DNA of 64,000 nt from BOKZ01 sp040900165 (lineage in GTDB: Bacteria; Patescibacteriota; UBA1384; 2-12-FULL-50-11), in the NCBI GenBank assembly GCA_040900165.1, contig JBBDZM010000009.1:1-64000 (forward strand). The letters run 5' to 3'. A program made the position numbers and the translations under genes. Below, one piece after another: positions 31,561-39,572 of this stretch (within the stretch, counting starts at the first letter, position 1; each line of letters starts with the position of its first letter). The notes below the pieces were generated by a model that did not search any database, was not told where the DNA came from, and saw only the letters and a program-made list of their open reading frames with translations.

Positions 31561-31588
31561 AGTATAGCCAAACCAGATGTGATGTCAA
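31561..31588 (-). promoter_or_regulatory. Promoter of the small RNA
   Basis: Minus strand: TTGACA (31583-31588) and TATACT (31561-31566), 16 nt apart. This is among the best promoters in the window. It is divergent from that of the AbrB-like gene. Confidence 0.7.
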
Positions 31589-31607
31589 TATACAGCTAGT
31601 AAAAAAA

Positions 31608-31636
31608 TTGCCAACGGCCATAAGTATTGATATATG
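31608..31636 (+). promoter_or_regulatory. Promoter of the AbrB-like gene
   Basis: TTGCCA (31608-31613) and TATATG (31631-31636) are 17 nt apart. The ATG at 31643 is 6 nt after the -10. An ATG at 31634 falls in the -10 and cannot be the start if this promoter is used. Confidence 0.6.
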
Positions 31637-31642
31637 TCATTT

Positions 31643-31891
31643 ATGGCTAAAACCACTCGTCGCAAACTATTCTTGTTTGGTAAATATTCATTAGCGCTCC
31701 TACCACCGAAAAAATGGCTAAGCAAAATTGGGGTAAAAGTCGGTGATGAGGTGGAGATAGAGCTCGATAGTACTAAACGACGGTTGATTGTTCGCTTTGA
31801 CCCCAAATTACTTCCCGAGGGCAAAAAAACTAAAAAATCCGTCTCGCCAAAAACCAACCCAGACGACTGGGAGCCAATTGCCGAACTCTAG
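31643..31891 (+). CDS. AbrB/MazE-like DNA-binding protein
   Basis: 82 residues starting MAKTTRRKLFLFGKYSLALL. The swapped-hairpin pattern is typical: a short strand, PPKKWLSKIGVKVGDEVEIEL, and a strand RRLIVRF, as in AbrB, MazE and PhoU-type N-terminal domains. The C-terminal Lys/Pro-rich tail ends WEPIAEL. No toxin gene is adjacent, so it is more likely a transition-type regulator than an antitoxin. It is predicted to be leaderless. Confidence 0.75.
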   Translation: MAKTTRRKLFLFGKYSLALLPPKKWLSKIGVKVGDEVEIELDSTKRRLIVRFDPKLLPEGKKTKKSVSPKTNPDDWEPIAEL

Positions 31892-31893
31892 CA

Positions 31894-31922
31894 TTGAGAA
31901 CTGGCAGTTAAGTCGTTAATCT
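31894..31922 (+). promoter_or_regulatory. Promoter of the LytR_C gene
   Basis: TTGAGA (31894-31899) and TAATCT (31917-31922) are 17 nt apart, and ATG lies 6 nt after the -10. Confidence 0.6.
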
Positions 31923-31928
31923 AGACCT

Positions 31929-32423
31929 ATGGCACGCGACTTTGATTTTAAATCTCGGACAGTCAAACGACCACCGGAACTCCAACGCCGCCAGAGCGTT
32001 GCTCGAAAACCCAAGGTTCGCCAGGCCAAGTGGTGGCTGGTGTTGGCAGTAATTGGCTTATCTTTGGTTGGATACGCCGTTTACCGACAGTACAGCTCAC
32101 CAACAATCACAACCAACACTGACAACAGCTCCCAGCCAGATAGTACTACCGCCCAGACCAGCCAACGAATACAAGTATACAACGGCGGAGCTGGGGAGGA
32201 TGTAGCCAAGCAATTGGTCGCCAAATTAATTGCGGCGGGGTATCTTGCCAGCTACGTTGGGCCGACATTAGACAGCTACCAAGGCGCCGAAATTTGGTAC
32301 AGCCCGGGTAATGGCGAGCTATCCAAACAAATCATCAAGGAAATCACCGCTTCCAAGATTGTTACCCACGAATCGCAGATAGCCACCGGTTACGCTATCC
32401 AGATATTTCTCGGTGGTAATTAG
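31929..32423 (+). CDS. Membrane-anchored LytR C-terminal domain protein
   Basis: 164 residues. Basic N-terminus, one membrane helix (about 36-55), a Thr/Ser/Gln-rich linker, then a LytR_C domain (about 80-160) with IQVYNGGAGEDVAKQLVAKL and TLDSYQGAEIWYSPG. The LytR-CpsA-Psr catalytic domain is absent, so it is a stand-alone domain on the outer face, probably cell-wall related. Predicted leaderless mRNA. Confidence 0.8.
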   Translation: MARDFDFKSRTVKRPPELQRRQSVARKPKVRQAKWWLVLAVIGLSLVGYAVYRQYSSPTITTNTDNSSQPDSTTAQTSQRIQVYNGGAGEDVAKQLVAKLIAAGYLASYVGPTLDSYQGAEIWYSPGNGELSKQIIKEITASKIVTHESQIATGYAIQIFLGGN

Positions 32424-32454
32424 TAGAAACGCAATTATTTGCTAAAGTAAAGAT

Positions 32455-32961
32455 ATGTTAGGTAATCCATCGCAACGAGTTGGGGTCTTTGTTGACGTAC
32501 AGAATCTGTACTACAGCGCCCGGGCAATGCACGACTCCAACGTTAATTTTGGCAAACTCTTACAGACCGCCGTTGGTGACCGTCAGCTAATTAGAGCGAT
32601 TGCTTACGTTATTAAATCCGAGGCACCAAAGGAGCAGGGGTTCTTCGACGCTTTAGCTAAGGCCGGGTTGGAGGTAAAAAGCAAAGATATTCAAATTTTT
32701 GGCGACGGCCAGAAAAAGGGGGACTGGGACGTTGGAATCGCTGTTGATGCCATTAAGATCGCCGACCGGCTGGACGTGGTAGTGCTAGCAACCGGTGACG
32801 GCGATTTTGTACCACTGGTGACTTATCTACGTGAAAATCGAGGCTGTCTAGTTGAAGGAATCTCTTTTGAACGCAGTACCAGCGCCAAATTAATCGAAGT
32901 CCTTGATAACTTTACCGATATCGCCGCCAACCCTAAACAGTATTTATTTAGGAGTCGGTGA
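32455..32961 (+). CDS. NYN domain (LabA/DUF88-type) predicted RNase
   Basis: 168 residues. PIN-like NYN motifs are present: VGVFVDVQNLYYSAR (Asp at residue 13), KKGDWDVGIAVDAIKIA, VVLATGDGDFVPLVTYL, and SFERSTSAKLIEVLDNFTDI. These acidic residues bind metal in the nuclease active site. The substrate is unknown. A TAAAGT -10 lies 6 nt before the ATG. The stop overlaps the ABC ATPase start by one base (TGATG). Confidence 0.85.
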   Translation: MLGNPSQRVGVFVDVQNLYYSARAMHDSNVNFGKLLQTAVGDRQLIRAIAYVIKSEAPKEQGFFDALAKAGLEVKSKDIQIFGDGQKKGDWDVGIAVDAIKIADRLDVVVLATGDGDFVPLVTYLRENRGCLVEGISFERSTSAKLIEVLDNFTDIAANPKQYLFRSR

Positions 32962-33695
32962 TGCTTAAGGTTAAAAACCTTAATGTGCTCCACCCGGCCG
33001 GCCAAGAACTAGTTGATATTTCCTTTGCTGTTGAAAAAGGCACAGTAACCGCTGTTATCGGCAGGACCGATAGCGGCAAGTCGGTCTTGGGGAGGGTGAT
33101 AGCCGATCAATATATTGAGCACGACGGCGAGATAATCATCAACCACCTTAGTCGCCGCCATGAATCGGCCAAGATCGCCTACCAACTTGGCTATGCACCA
33201 GCCGAACCACTGCTGGAGAATTATCTAACCGGGTACGAGCAGATTGATTTTATTGCCAGTTTTTTTGAGATCAGCCCGGCCGAACGCTCAAAAAAAATCA
33301 TTGAATTAGCCAAAACCTATAATGCCACCAACGCCCTGTACCGGTTAATCGAGCAGCTCTCTGGCGCCGACCGAAAGAAAATTTCCTTAATTAGCTCGCT
33401 CGTCCACGCTCCCAGCGTGGTTGTTTGGGACGAGCCGACTAGCCATCTTGACCCGTTCGACCAACAAATAGTTTATCGCCAGCTGGCCAAGATGAAAGAC
33501 GATAAAATGGCCGTATTATTAATAACCAACGACTTAACTCTAGTGAGCACTAGCGCCGATCAGATTATTATTCTTGAGAACGGACAGATAAAAATGTCCG
33601 GCAATGTTAGCCAGCTAAAGAACCAAACTAGCAGTAAAACCAACTCTTTGGCCGAGATCCTAGCCAGGAGTGAGCCGGGCGATGTCAGAGCTTAA
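32961..33695 (+). CDS. ABC transporter ATP-binding protein
   Basis: 244 residues from ATG 32961, preceded by TAGGAGT. Walker A is GRTDSGKS (about 35-42), the signature motif is LSGADRK (about 133), and Walker B is VVVWDEPTSHLD (about 150-161). The signature LSGAD differs from the usual LSGGQ. The gene overlaps NYN by one base and the permease by 14 nt. With the permease it forms an exporter-type system; the substrate cannot be told. Confidence 0.85.
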   Translation: MLKVKNLNVLHPAGQELVDISFAVEKGTVTAVIGRTDSGKSVLGRVIADQYIEHDGEIIINHLSRRHESAKIAYQLGYAPAEPLLENYLTGYEQIDFIASFFEISPAERSKKIIELAKTYNATNALYRLIEQLSGADRKKISLISSLVHAPSVVVWDEPTSHLDPFDQQIVYRQLAKMKDDKMAVLLITNDLTLVSTSADQIIILENGQIKMSGNVSQLKNQTSSKTNSLAEILARSEPGDVRA

Positions 33696-35055
33696 GCTAG
33701 CTTACTTAGAGCTAACCCAACTCTCTAGAAAATCTGGACGAACTAGCGCCAATACTACCAGTACCGTTTTCGTCGTTAGTGCCGTCGTCGCCTTAACAAT
33801 TCTCACGCTCTGGCTATCGCCAATAACCTACACTCGCGAAATTTCCCAAATAATTCTCTACAGCCTGGCTATCATCCAAATTGTTTTTGGATTAAGGGTG
33901 GGGTTTTTGAAAATTGGCAGCCGCAACAACGAATACTTCCTGCCGCTAGCAACCCGATACTGGCAGCGGGCCCTGCCGTACTTAATAATCGCCTTGCTAC
34001 TACCAGCTCCAATAGTAATTGCCACAACCACCCATCTAGCTAATGGAAGCTACCAATGGTCGACAGTATTTATCTCCCAAACAACTAACTACTTGATGTT
34101 TTTTCTAATTGGATTAACCGGTGCGATGGTTATACGATCGTTAGTAAAACGATCGATTGTCAGGATAATTATTGTGGCGATAGCCTTAATTGGAACCATT
34201 TTAACCCTTAGCTCCGGCAGTTTTGTTTTTCGGTCGGTTTTTGTCAATGAGATTACTACTTATTCACAGCTTTTCGTTATCGCCGGCCAACTTTCAGTTA
34301 TTGCCATACTAATAATGATCACCGATTTGTTGGCCGAGCGGCTACCGTTAACCGTCGCCAAGGTTGGGCGCTATTGGCCACTTTTTTTGGGGCAGCGAGC
34401 GCTTGGGTTCGGACAGGGAAGTGGGCAGTTCTTTAAAACCAACCGAATTTTCTTGCGCGATACCCAGCTCCACCGCCGATTGTCTGCGATAGTGATTGGG
34501 CTGGTGATATTTATTTCGCTCCTCCACGTCACCTTGCTGGTTAACGGTACGGCGGTTTCAGAAACGTTAGTCTTGATAACCCTAACAATTTTCAGCGCCA
34601 TTTCGGCTTTGGTCATATCCAAACTGGCCGAGGAAATTTACTATCAAGGCACCGTCCACAACCTCCATCTGCCTATCGATCTAGTACGGAGCCGGGTCGG
34701 AAACTGGCTGATTAGCTGGTTCTGGCAAGTTGGCATTACCGTAGTGCTCTGGGGAATTATTGGCAGCTGGTATACGACTACTCAACAGTTAATATGGCCA
34801 CTACTGGTTGCCGCCACTACCCAACACCTATTGGTTTACGGCTGGTCGGGGAAATTAATCCACGCCCGCCATCAGACACTGGCAAACTTAGCAGTATTCG
34901 GGTTGACGATATTGGTCGGGGTGATGCCAGTGGCATTACTCCAAGTAACGCCGATTAGCCAAACTATATTTATCCAATTGATCTGGCTGTTGTTTGTCGG
35001 TATTCTTTTACAGCTTACTTCGAATAAAAAGGTTGGTGATAACTCTTATGCTTAA
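33682..35055 (+). CDS. ABC transporter permease-like polytopic membrane protein
   Basis: 457 residues from ATG 33682 (a GTG at 33670 lies one base after AGGAG and is the alternative). About ten to twelve membrane helices alternate with short loops, and a longer loop with basic residues is near 240-275. No peptidase or substrate-binding domain is seen. It resembles ABC-2 type permeases by size and context rather than by a motif. It partners the ATPase encoded just upstream. Confidence 0.75.
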   Translation: MSELKLAYLELTQLSRKSGRTSANTTSTVFVVSAVVALTILTLWLSPITYTREISQIILYSLAIIQIVFGLRVGFLKIGSRNNEYFLPLATRYWQRALPYLIIALLLPAPIVIATTTHLANGSYQWSTVFISQTTNYLMFFLIGLTGAMVIRSLVKRSIVRIIIVAIALIGTILTLSSGSFVFRSVFVNEITTYSQLFVIAGQLSVIAILIMITDLLAERLPLTVAKVGRYWPLFLGQRALGFGQGSGQFFKTNRIFLRDTQLHRRLSAIVIGLVIFISLLHVTLLVNGTAVSETLVLITLTIFSAISALVISKLAEEIYYQGTVHNLHLPIDLVRSRVGNWLISWFWQVGITVVLWGIIGSWYTTTQQLIWPLLVAATTQHLLVYGWSGKLIHARHQTLANLAVFGLTILVGVMPVALLQVTPISQTIFIQLIWLLFVGILLQLTSNKKVGDNSYA

Positions 35056-35119
35056 GGTAATTATTTGGATAACGATTCTATTTCTGATGGGCGGGACTTT
35101 TCTGTTTTTTCTCCAATGA
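35048..35119 (+). CDS. 23-residue membrane peptide between permease and cca
   Basis: This frame opens at ATG 35048, 8 nt before the permease stop, and its TGA overlaps the cca ATG at 35116. The product is almost entirely hydrophobic, with a GG break, and would form one membrane helix. Both ends are coupled to neighbours, which argues that translation through it matters, though the peptide itself may not. Confidence 0.4.
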   Translation: MLKVIIWITILFLMGGTFLFFLQ

Positions 35120-36477
35120 TTCCCACACTGCCGGTCCACCTGGAGCGCCTGGCGGGCGTTTTTGAGCAATCGGGGAAAGATTTCTACATTGTGGGCGGAG
35201 CGCTACGAGATCAGCTGCTTGGCCGAACCCATCACGAGTGGGACGTTGCTACCAATGCCAAGCCCGATGAAATAATTAAGTTACTACAAAAGGGCGGCTG
35301 TCAAAAAATTAATTTAGTCGGTAAACGGTTCGGAACAATTGCTGGCGAATTTCATAACGAACCAATTGAAATAACCACCTACCGAACCGAACAATACCAA
35401 GAAGATAGCCGCAAACCGGCTGTTTTATTTGGCGATAACTTATCTGACGACTTGTCGCGTCGCGATTTCACCATCAACGCCCTGGCCTATAGCCCAACCG
35501 AAAAGAAATTAATCGACAGCCACGACGGCCAGCAAGATTTACAGCTCAAGCAAATCCGTTCAGTCGGCAACGCGGTTGAGCGCTTCCACGAAGACCCCCT
35601 GAGAATGCTTCGGGCAATTCGTTTGGCCACTCAGCTAGGCTTTTCGATCGAGAGAAAAACATTTTTAGCCATCATCGGCGAGAAAGATCGCTTTGGCGTG
35701 CTCTCGGCCGAGCGTGTCCGCCAAGAGATTGATAAAATATTACTCTCGCCAACCCCCAGCCAGGGGATAGAGCTACTCAAAGAAAGCGGTTTGATTGCCT
35801 ATATCTTACCGGAGCTCTTACCCTCTATTGATATCGAATTTGACCCGCGCGAGCACAAAGATATTTATCACCATATTATCCAAGTGCTTGACAACACTCC
35901 GCCCCAATTAGCCCTGCGTTGGTGCGCCCTGCTCCACGATATCGCCAAACCGATCACCCGCAAAAAAATTGGTGGCGAGTATCATTTCCTCGGTCACGAG
36001 ATTGTTGGGGCAAGAATGGCTAAAGATGTCTTGGGGCGACTAAAATACTCTACCGACTTCACTAAGTACGTTACTAAGCTAGTCAGGTTACATCAACGAA
36101 TCCCTAACGACGATGGCCAATGGACAGATGGGGCGGTCCGCCGGTTTGTCAGGGACGCTGGCGAATGTTTAGAGGATTTATTTACGTTTGCGGAGGCCGA
36201 CTCAACCGGCAAAAACGAGCGAAAACTTGAGCAGTACCGCCAAAAGCGCCAAGAGCTAAAATCTCGAATTGCCGAGCTAGAAAAACTAGCTGAAATCGCC
36301 AAGATAAAAAGTCCGCTCTCCGGCGAGGAACTAATGGAGCTGTTCCACCGGCCAGCTGGCCCGTGGATTAAACCGGTCAAAGAAGAGCTATTACGCCAGG
36401 TCATTGAAGGCGACTTAAAGCAGGACGACAAAAAAAAGGCCGCCGAGATTGCCCGGCGGCTAGTGAAAAAGGTCTGA
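35116..36477 (+). CDS. cca: CCA-adding tRNA nucleotidyltransferase with HD domain
   Basis: 453 residues from ATG 35116; a start at 35065 would add 17 residues unlike the family. Head domain motif YIVGGALRDQLLGRTHHEWDVAT carries the two catalytic Asp of DXD type, then neck and body helices with RRDFTINALAY and DPLRMLRAIRLATQL. An HD phosphohydrolase domain follows (from about 240, HHIIQVLDN; LLHDIAKP). It adds or repairs CCA on tRNAs, needed here since none of the tRNA genes in the window encode CCA. A hairpin near the 3' end serves as terminator for the convergent gene. Confidence 0.92.
   Translation: MIPTLPVHLERLAGVFEQSGKDFYIVGGALRDQLLGRTHHEWDVATNAKPDEIIKLLQKGGCQKINLVGKRFGTIAGEFHNEPIEITTYRTEQYQEDSRKPAVLFGDNLSDDLSRRDFTINALAYSPTEKKLIDSHDGQQDLQLKQIRSVGNAVERFHEDPLRMLRAIRLATQLGFSIERKTFLAIIGEKDRFGVLSAERVRQEIDKILLSPTPSQGIELLKESGLIAYILPELLPSIDIEFDPREHKDIYHHIIQVLDNTPPQLALRWCALLHDIAKPITRKKIGGEYHFLGHEIVGARMAKDVLGRLKYSTDFTKYVTKLVRLHQRIPNDDGQWTDGAVRRFVRDAGECLEDLFTFAEADSTGKNERKLEQYRQKRQELKSRIAELEKLAEIAKIKSPLSGEELMELFHRPAGPWIKPVKEELLRQVIEGDLKQDDKKKAAEIARRLVKKV
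36430..36460 (-). terminator. Terminator of the minus-strand gene at 36483, inside the cca 3' end
   Basis: On the minus strand GCCGCC-GGGCAATCTC-GGCGGC is followed by CTTTTTTT. The terminator lies within coding sequence of the convergent cca gene, at 36431-36460. Confidence 0.7.
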
Positions 36478-36482
36478 CTGGT

Positions 36483-36905
36483 TCACGGATTCATGACGGC
36501 GGTGGCCATTTTATCAGCGTATTCATCGGCTCTTGAGACTCCCACCTTCTTCAGGATTTGAGCCATGTACAGCCGGAAATATGCCCGGTTCGCCTCGCCA
36601 TGAATCGATCCCGGCGGAACCACCCCGTAGTAATACGGAACCAGCTCCTCACTTGGGACAATGACGGTTAGCTGGTTACGGTCAAGGAAGTCGAGGCACT
36701 TGACGGTATCCTCGAGCTTGATACCTAGTGCTGGGTCACAGAAGAGGGAGACATTAGAGTACTTGTTCGCCTTGACGATGTCGGCCAGCTGCTGCCCTTC
36801 CAGGCAGGTGACGATCGTGTCGCCAGATCTAATAACCTGCTCCGTCGGGAACACGGGTTCCCCGCAAATCATCATGTTCTGGCTACCCAAGATTGAGTAA
36901 ATGTT
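36483..36905 (-). CDS. 140-residue protein of unknown function
   Basis: The start at ATG 36905 was chosen because a promoter (-10 TAAGAT at 36932-36937) places the RNA start near 36925, below the longer reading that begins at 36953, and GGAG precedes it. The fold looks like alternating strands and helices (SGDTIVTCLEGQQLADIVKA; VSLFCDPALG; LDRNQLTVIVPSEELV). It has no known motif. It is cytoplasmic, without signal peptide, and monocistronic. Confidence 0.65.
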   Translation of the reverse strand, partial: NIYSILGSQNMMICGEPVFPTEQVIRSGDTIVTCLEGQQLADIVKANKYSNVSLFCDPALGIKLEDTVKCLDFLDRNQLTVIVPSEELVPYYYGVVPPGSIHGEANRAYFRLYMAQILKKVGVSRADEYADKMATAVMNP

Positions 36906-36931
36906 CATGTGCGTAAACTCCACGTTTGGAA

Positions 36932-36960
36932 ATCTTATCAAAATATAGCGCAATTGTCAC
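36932..36960 (-). promoter_or_regulatory. Promoter of the gene at 36483
   Basis: On the minus strand GTGACA (36955-36960) and TAAGAT (36932-36937) are 17 nt apart. Confidence 0.6.
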
Positions 36961-37026
36961 CCCTTACGGTGGAAATTATCACCGCCCAGACAGTGTGGTA
37001 CTATAATTACTGTTAAGGAGGGAACC

Positions 37027-38139
37027 GTGTGGAATAAATTAAACATTTGGATTAAAACTCATAAAAAAGCGGTAATTATTGGCGTGCCGGTTATCTTAAT
37101 AGTGTTATTTTCCGGGATTGTGTTGATGATTCGCTACTTGAACAACTACCAGGATCCAGTGGTTATTACCCACCCTAATACCGAGGAGGAAAAACCGGTA
37201 CTAGTGGCTAGCTTATTGAACGGGACGTTAGTTGATCCGGCGACTGCTAATCGCCACGTTGTCGCCACAATGATTGAGAACTCCCAGGCGGCTCGACCAC
37301 AGGTCGGCCTAACTAGCGCCGATGTTGTTTACGAAGCCGTTGCCGAGGGCGGAATTACCCGGTTTATGGCACTCTATCAAACCAAATACCCGGCCAAAGC
37401 TGGCCCGGTTCGATCGGCCCGAAGTAACTATATCGACTGGCTAAGCGAGTTCGATGCGTTTTATATGCACGCTGGGGGGTCGCCAACGGCGCTAGGCCTA
37501 ATTAATAGCTATCGGATAAAAGACTACCCCCACAGTAACGACGGCACCTACTGGCGTGAGCCGACTCCGGGCGTAGCCAGTGAGCATACGTTGTTTGCCA
37601 ACGTTGCCCTGGTTTATAAAAATGGCGTCAACATAAAAAAGTGGCCAAAAACGTACAATTTCGATCCCTGGAAGTTTAAAGATCCCGAGCCGACAATAGA
37701 GTTGGGCTCAACGCTAACCATCAACTTTTCTTCTGCGCCATTTGCTGTTAAATGGACGTTTAGCAAAAAAACCAACACCTATAGTCGAGAGATGGCCGGT
37801 ACCGCTCATAAAGATCGATTAACTGGCAAACAAATTACTGCCAAGACAATAATTGTTATGACCGTCAAACGCTCGCCCAACCCACCGTTCGCCAATGGCA
37901 AACAATCAGAGTGGACAATGAAGACAATTGGTTCAGGTAATGCCTCGGTATTTATCGATGGCAAACAGATTAGGGGAACTTGGAAAAAACCATCAAGAAA
38001 AGAGCGGACCCGATTTTATGATTCGTCCGATCAAGAAATTACTCTCAATCGAGGCCAGATTTGGGTCGAGGTAATTCCCGAGACTGGTTCCTACAAATTC
38101 ACCGCCGAAAAACCTCCAACTACTACCACTAGTAACTAG
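37027..38139 (+). CDS. DUF3048 (YerB-like) lipoprotein/membrane protein
   Basis: 370 residues from a GTG start after AAGGAGGG. One N-terminal membrane helix (about 15-38), then two DUF3048 blocks. The first has VATMIENSQAARPQVGLTSADVVYEAVAEGGITRFMALYQ; conserved PVRSARSNYIDWLSEFDAFYMHAGGSP follows, and the second ends GQIWVEVIPETG. The family is extracytoplasmic and of unknown function. A TATAAT lies about 30 nt upstream. The stop codon lies in the left arm of structured element copy B. Confidence 0.88.
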   Translation: MWNKLNIWIKTHKKAVIIGVPVILIVLFSGIVLMIRYLNNYQDPVVITHPNTEEEKPVLVASLLNGTLVDPATANRHVVATMIENSQAARPQVGLTSADVVYEAVAEGGITRFMALYQTKYPAKAGPVRSARSNYIDWLSEFDAFYMHAGGSPTALGLINSYRIKDYPHSNDGTYWREPTPGVASEHTLFANVALVYKNGVNIKKWPKTYNFDPWKFKDPEPTIELGSTLTINFSSAPFAVKWTFSKKTNTYSREMAGTAHKDRLTGKQITAKTIIVMTVKRSPNPPFANGKQSEWTMKTIGSGNASVFIDGKQIRGTWKKPSRKERTRFYDSSDQEITLNRGQIWVEVIPETGSYKFTAEKPPTTTTSN

Positions 38140-38271
38140 AAAAAGTTGTCATAAAAGTGTGTCGTAGACATTTTTGCTTGGTTCGCCAACGGCGAAAAAA
38201 TGTCGAGACCCAAGCGGTATGATTCGCTGGAGATCATAACCGCGTCTTTTGTGGCAATTTTTTCTAGTTAC
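38132..38271. ncRNA. Structured RNA family 1, copy B
   Basis: Arms of 26 nt (38132-38157 and 38246-38271) pair with few mismatches. The core shows hairpin ACATTTT/AAAATGT with inner TTCGCC/GGCGAA; a bulge GCTTGG that can pair with CCAAGC in the joining segment, a pseudoknot; and hairpin GCGGT-ATGAT/ATCAT-A-ACCGC with loop TCGCTGGAG. It is nearly identical in design to copy A, including the bulged A. It overlaps the stop codon of the DUF3048 gene and lies in a convergent intergenic region. Confidence 0.65.
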
Positions 38272-38272
38272 A

Positions 38273-38300
38273 AAAAAGACCTCTGAAGAGGTCTTTTTCG
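38273..38300. terminator. Bidirectional terminator
   Basis: AAAAAGACCTC pairs perfectly with GAGGTCTTTTT around TGAA. T-runs on both sides make it work for DUF3048 and for the convergent transglycosylase. Confidence 0.85.
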
Positions 38301-38306
38301 CGAACG

Positions 38307-38936
38307 TCAATACGTTCGAGCAATTGACAGAACTAGATTGACATAAGCCATGGAGTGGTTGTAGCGAAGCAGAGCTCCGACAACATTACCGCTGGCCGCA
38401 CCGTTGGCGGCCAACAGTTTGGCCGCACCAAACAAACAGTCTGGAGCGTAAGTTACGTCTTTAATACCGTCGCCGTTTCCGTCAACAGCATAAGCTCGCC
38501 AAGTACCAGGCATAAACTGGCATGGGCCAGTTGCCCCGGCATAGGACCTAACCGATCGATACCAACTTTGACCAGACTCTACTTGCCAAACGGCCTGTAG
38601 AACCTTCCAGTCAATTCCGTAAGCAGCGGCGGCTTTTTTAGCCAACGCTCTCTTACCAGCTGGGCCGGGATCCGCTAAGTAGTGCTGGTAGCTTACCAGC
38701 CTAATTTCGACTGGTTTGGCAACTACTTTTTGGGGCTCCGGCTTAATAACGATTTTCAGGTTAAGCTGTCTACCGGCAACCGAAACAATATTAGAAGTAA
38801 AACTATTAAGTTTAACCTCTACATTACTGGTATTCGATACCGGTTCGTGCGCCTGGGTGATTGTACCAACTGGCAAAACCAAAGGTATCGCCAATAGTAA
38901 GACCGAGGCACTTTTAGTGAACTTATTATCTGTCAA
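38307..38936 (-). CDS. Secreted lytic transglycosylase (SLT domain)
   Basis: 209 residues from a TTG start, preceded by AAGGAGGG. A signal peptide covers about residues 1-30. The SLT domain (about 95-209) has AAAAYGIDWKVLQAVWQVESG with the catalytic Glu, then GATGPCQFMPGTWRAY and ALLRYNHSMAYVNLVL. It cleaves glycan strands of peptidoglycan. The TTG start and the ~150-nt leader with hairpins suggest controlled expression. Confidence 0.88.
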   Translation of the reverse strand: MTDNKFTKSASVLLLAIPLVLPVGTITQAHEPVSNTSNVEVKLNSFTSNIVSVAGRQLNLKIVIKPEPQKVVAKPVEIRLVSYQHYLADPGPAGKRALAKKAAAAYGIDWKVLQAVWQVESGQSWYRSVRSYAGATGPCQFMPGTWRAYAVDGNGDGIKDVTYAPDCLFGAAKLLAANGAASGNVVGALLRYNHSMAYVNLVLSIARTY

Positions 38937-39086
38937 AGTGCTTTTTACCCTCCTTGAGATCCCACTTACGAGATTCCAAAGATTAATATATATTTTCTAT
39001 CACTCCTTATCTTTTGCCGGTAAAACGGCGCTTCTCGGTTATGCTTGGGCGTCTGTTACCAGACTGAAAAGCTTCCCGAAAGAAGT
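38937..39086 (-). promoter_or_regulatory. Structured 150-nt leader of the transglycosylase
   Basis: The transcript from the promoter at 39093-39120 has a long leader. It holds hairpins CTTC/GAAG, GTCTG-GTAA-CAGAC (GNRA-type loop) and GCCG/CGGC before the ribosome-binding site. I see no match to the c-di-AMP riboswitch that often precedes such genes. Confidence 0.4.
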
Positions 39087-39092
39087 TAGGGC

Positions 39093-39120
39093 ATTGTACC
39101 GGTTCTGCCATAATTGTCAA
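39093..39120 (-). promoter_or_regulatory. Promoter of the transglycosylase
   Basis: On the minus strand TTGACA (39115-39120) and TACAAT (39093-39098) are 16 nt apart, a near-consensus pair. Confidence 0.75.
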
Positions 39121-39143
39121 CCAGTAGGGGATGATTTTTCTGT

Positions 39144-39149
39144 TAGTAT
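39144..39149 (+). promoter_or_regulatory. -10 of the HIT gene
   Basis: TAGTAT lies exactly 6 nt before the ATG at 39156; no Shine-Dalgarno is present. Confidence 0.45.
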
Positions 39150-39155
39150 TGTCCT

Positions 39156-39488
39156 ATGAATACTTGCCTATTCTGCGACATTGTCTCGGGTAAATTACCG
39201 AGCGATAAGGTACTGGAAACCGCCTATTTTATGGCATTTAAAGATATCCACCCAAAGGCACCGGTTCATGTGCTGATTGTTCCAAAAAGGCACCTTGAGC
39301 GGCCGGAAGAACTACGCGGCGAGGAAATTCACAACATGTTGCTTGGCAGTGAGGAAATCGCTCAAATTCTCGGTGTCAAAGAGAGCGGCTACCGATTGCT
39401 GTTTAATGTTGGTAAGCACGCCGGCCAAGAGATTGATCACGTCCATCTCCACCTGATTGGCGGCAAACCCGCTGGGGCAATGTATTAA
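39156..39488 (+). CDS. HIT family nucleotide hydrolase/phosphoramidase
   Basis: 110 residues. The histidine triad H95-V-H97-L-H99 (HVHLHLIGG) and the HinT-type segment VHVLIVPKRHLE are intact. HinT-type enzymes hydrolyse AMP-lysine and similar adenylates. CLFCDI near the N-terminus is the usual zinc-binding start of this subgroup. The protein has no signal sequence. It is divergent from the transglycosylase. Confidence 0.9.
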   Translation: MNTCLFCDIVSGKLPSDKVLETAYFMAFKDIHPKAPVHVLIVPKRHLERPEELRGEEIHNMLLGSEEIAQILGVKESGYRLLFNVGKHAGQEIDHVHLHLIGGKPAGAMY

Positions 39489-39536
39489 ACGCCTAGTGCA
39501 TCCGAAACACCTGAGCGTTGCCGGTTAGATTAGTCC

Positions 39537-39565
39537 TTAACAACTACCAATTATTTTGCTAAAAT
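39537..39565 (+). promoter_or_regulatory. Promoter of rpsU operon
   Basis: TTAACA (39537-39542) and TAAAAT (39560-39565) are 17 nt apart. ATG is 7 nt after the -10. Confidence 0.65.
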
Positions 39566-39572
39566 TTCCTTA

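Noticed and set aside
38937..39086. c-di-AMP riboswitch before the transglycosylase
   Set aside because: The conserved core elements of that riboswitch are not seen; only generic hairpins are present.
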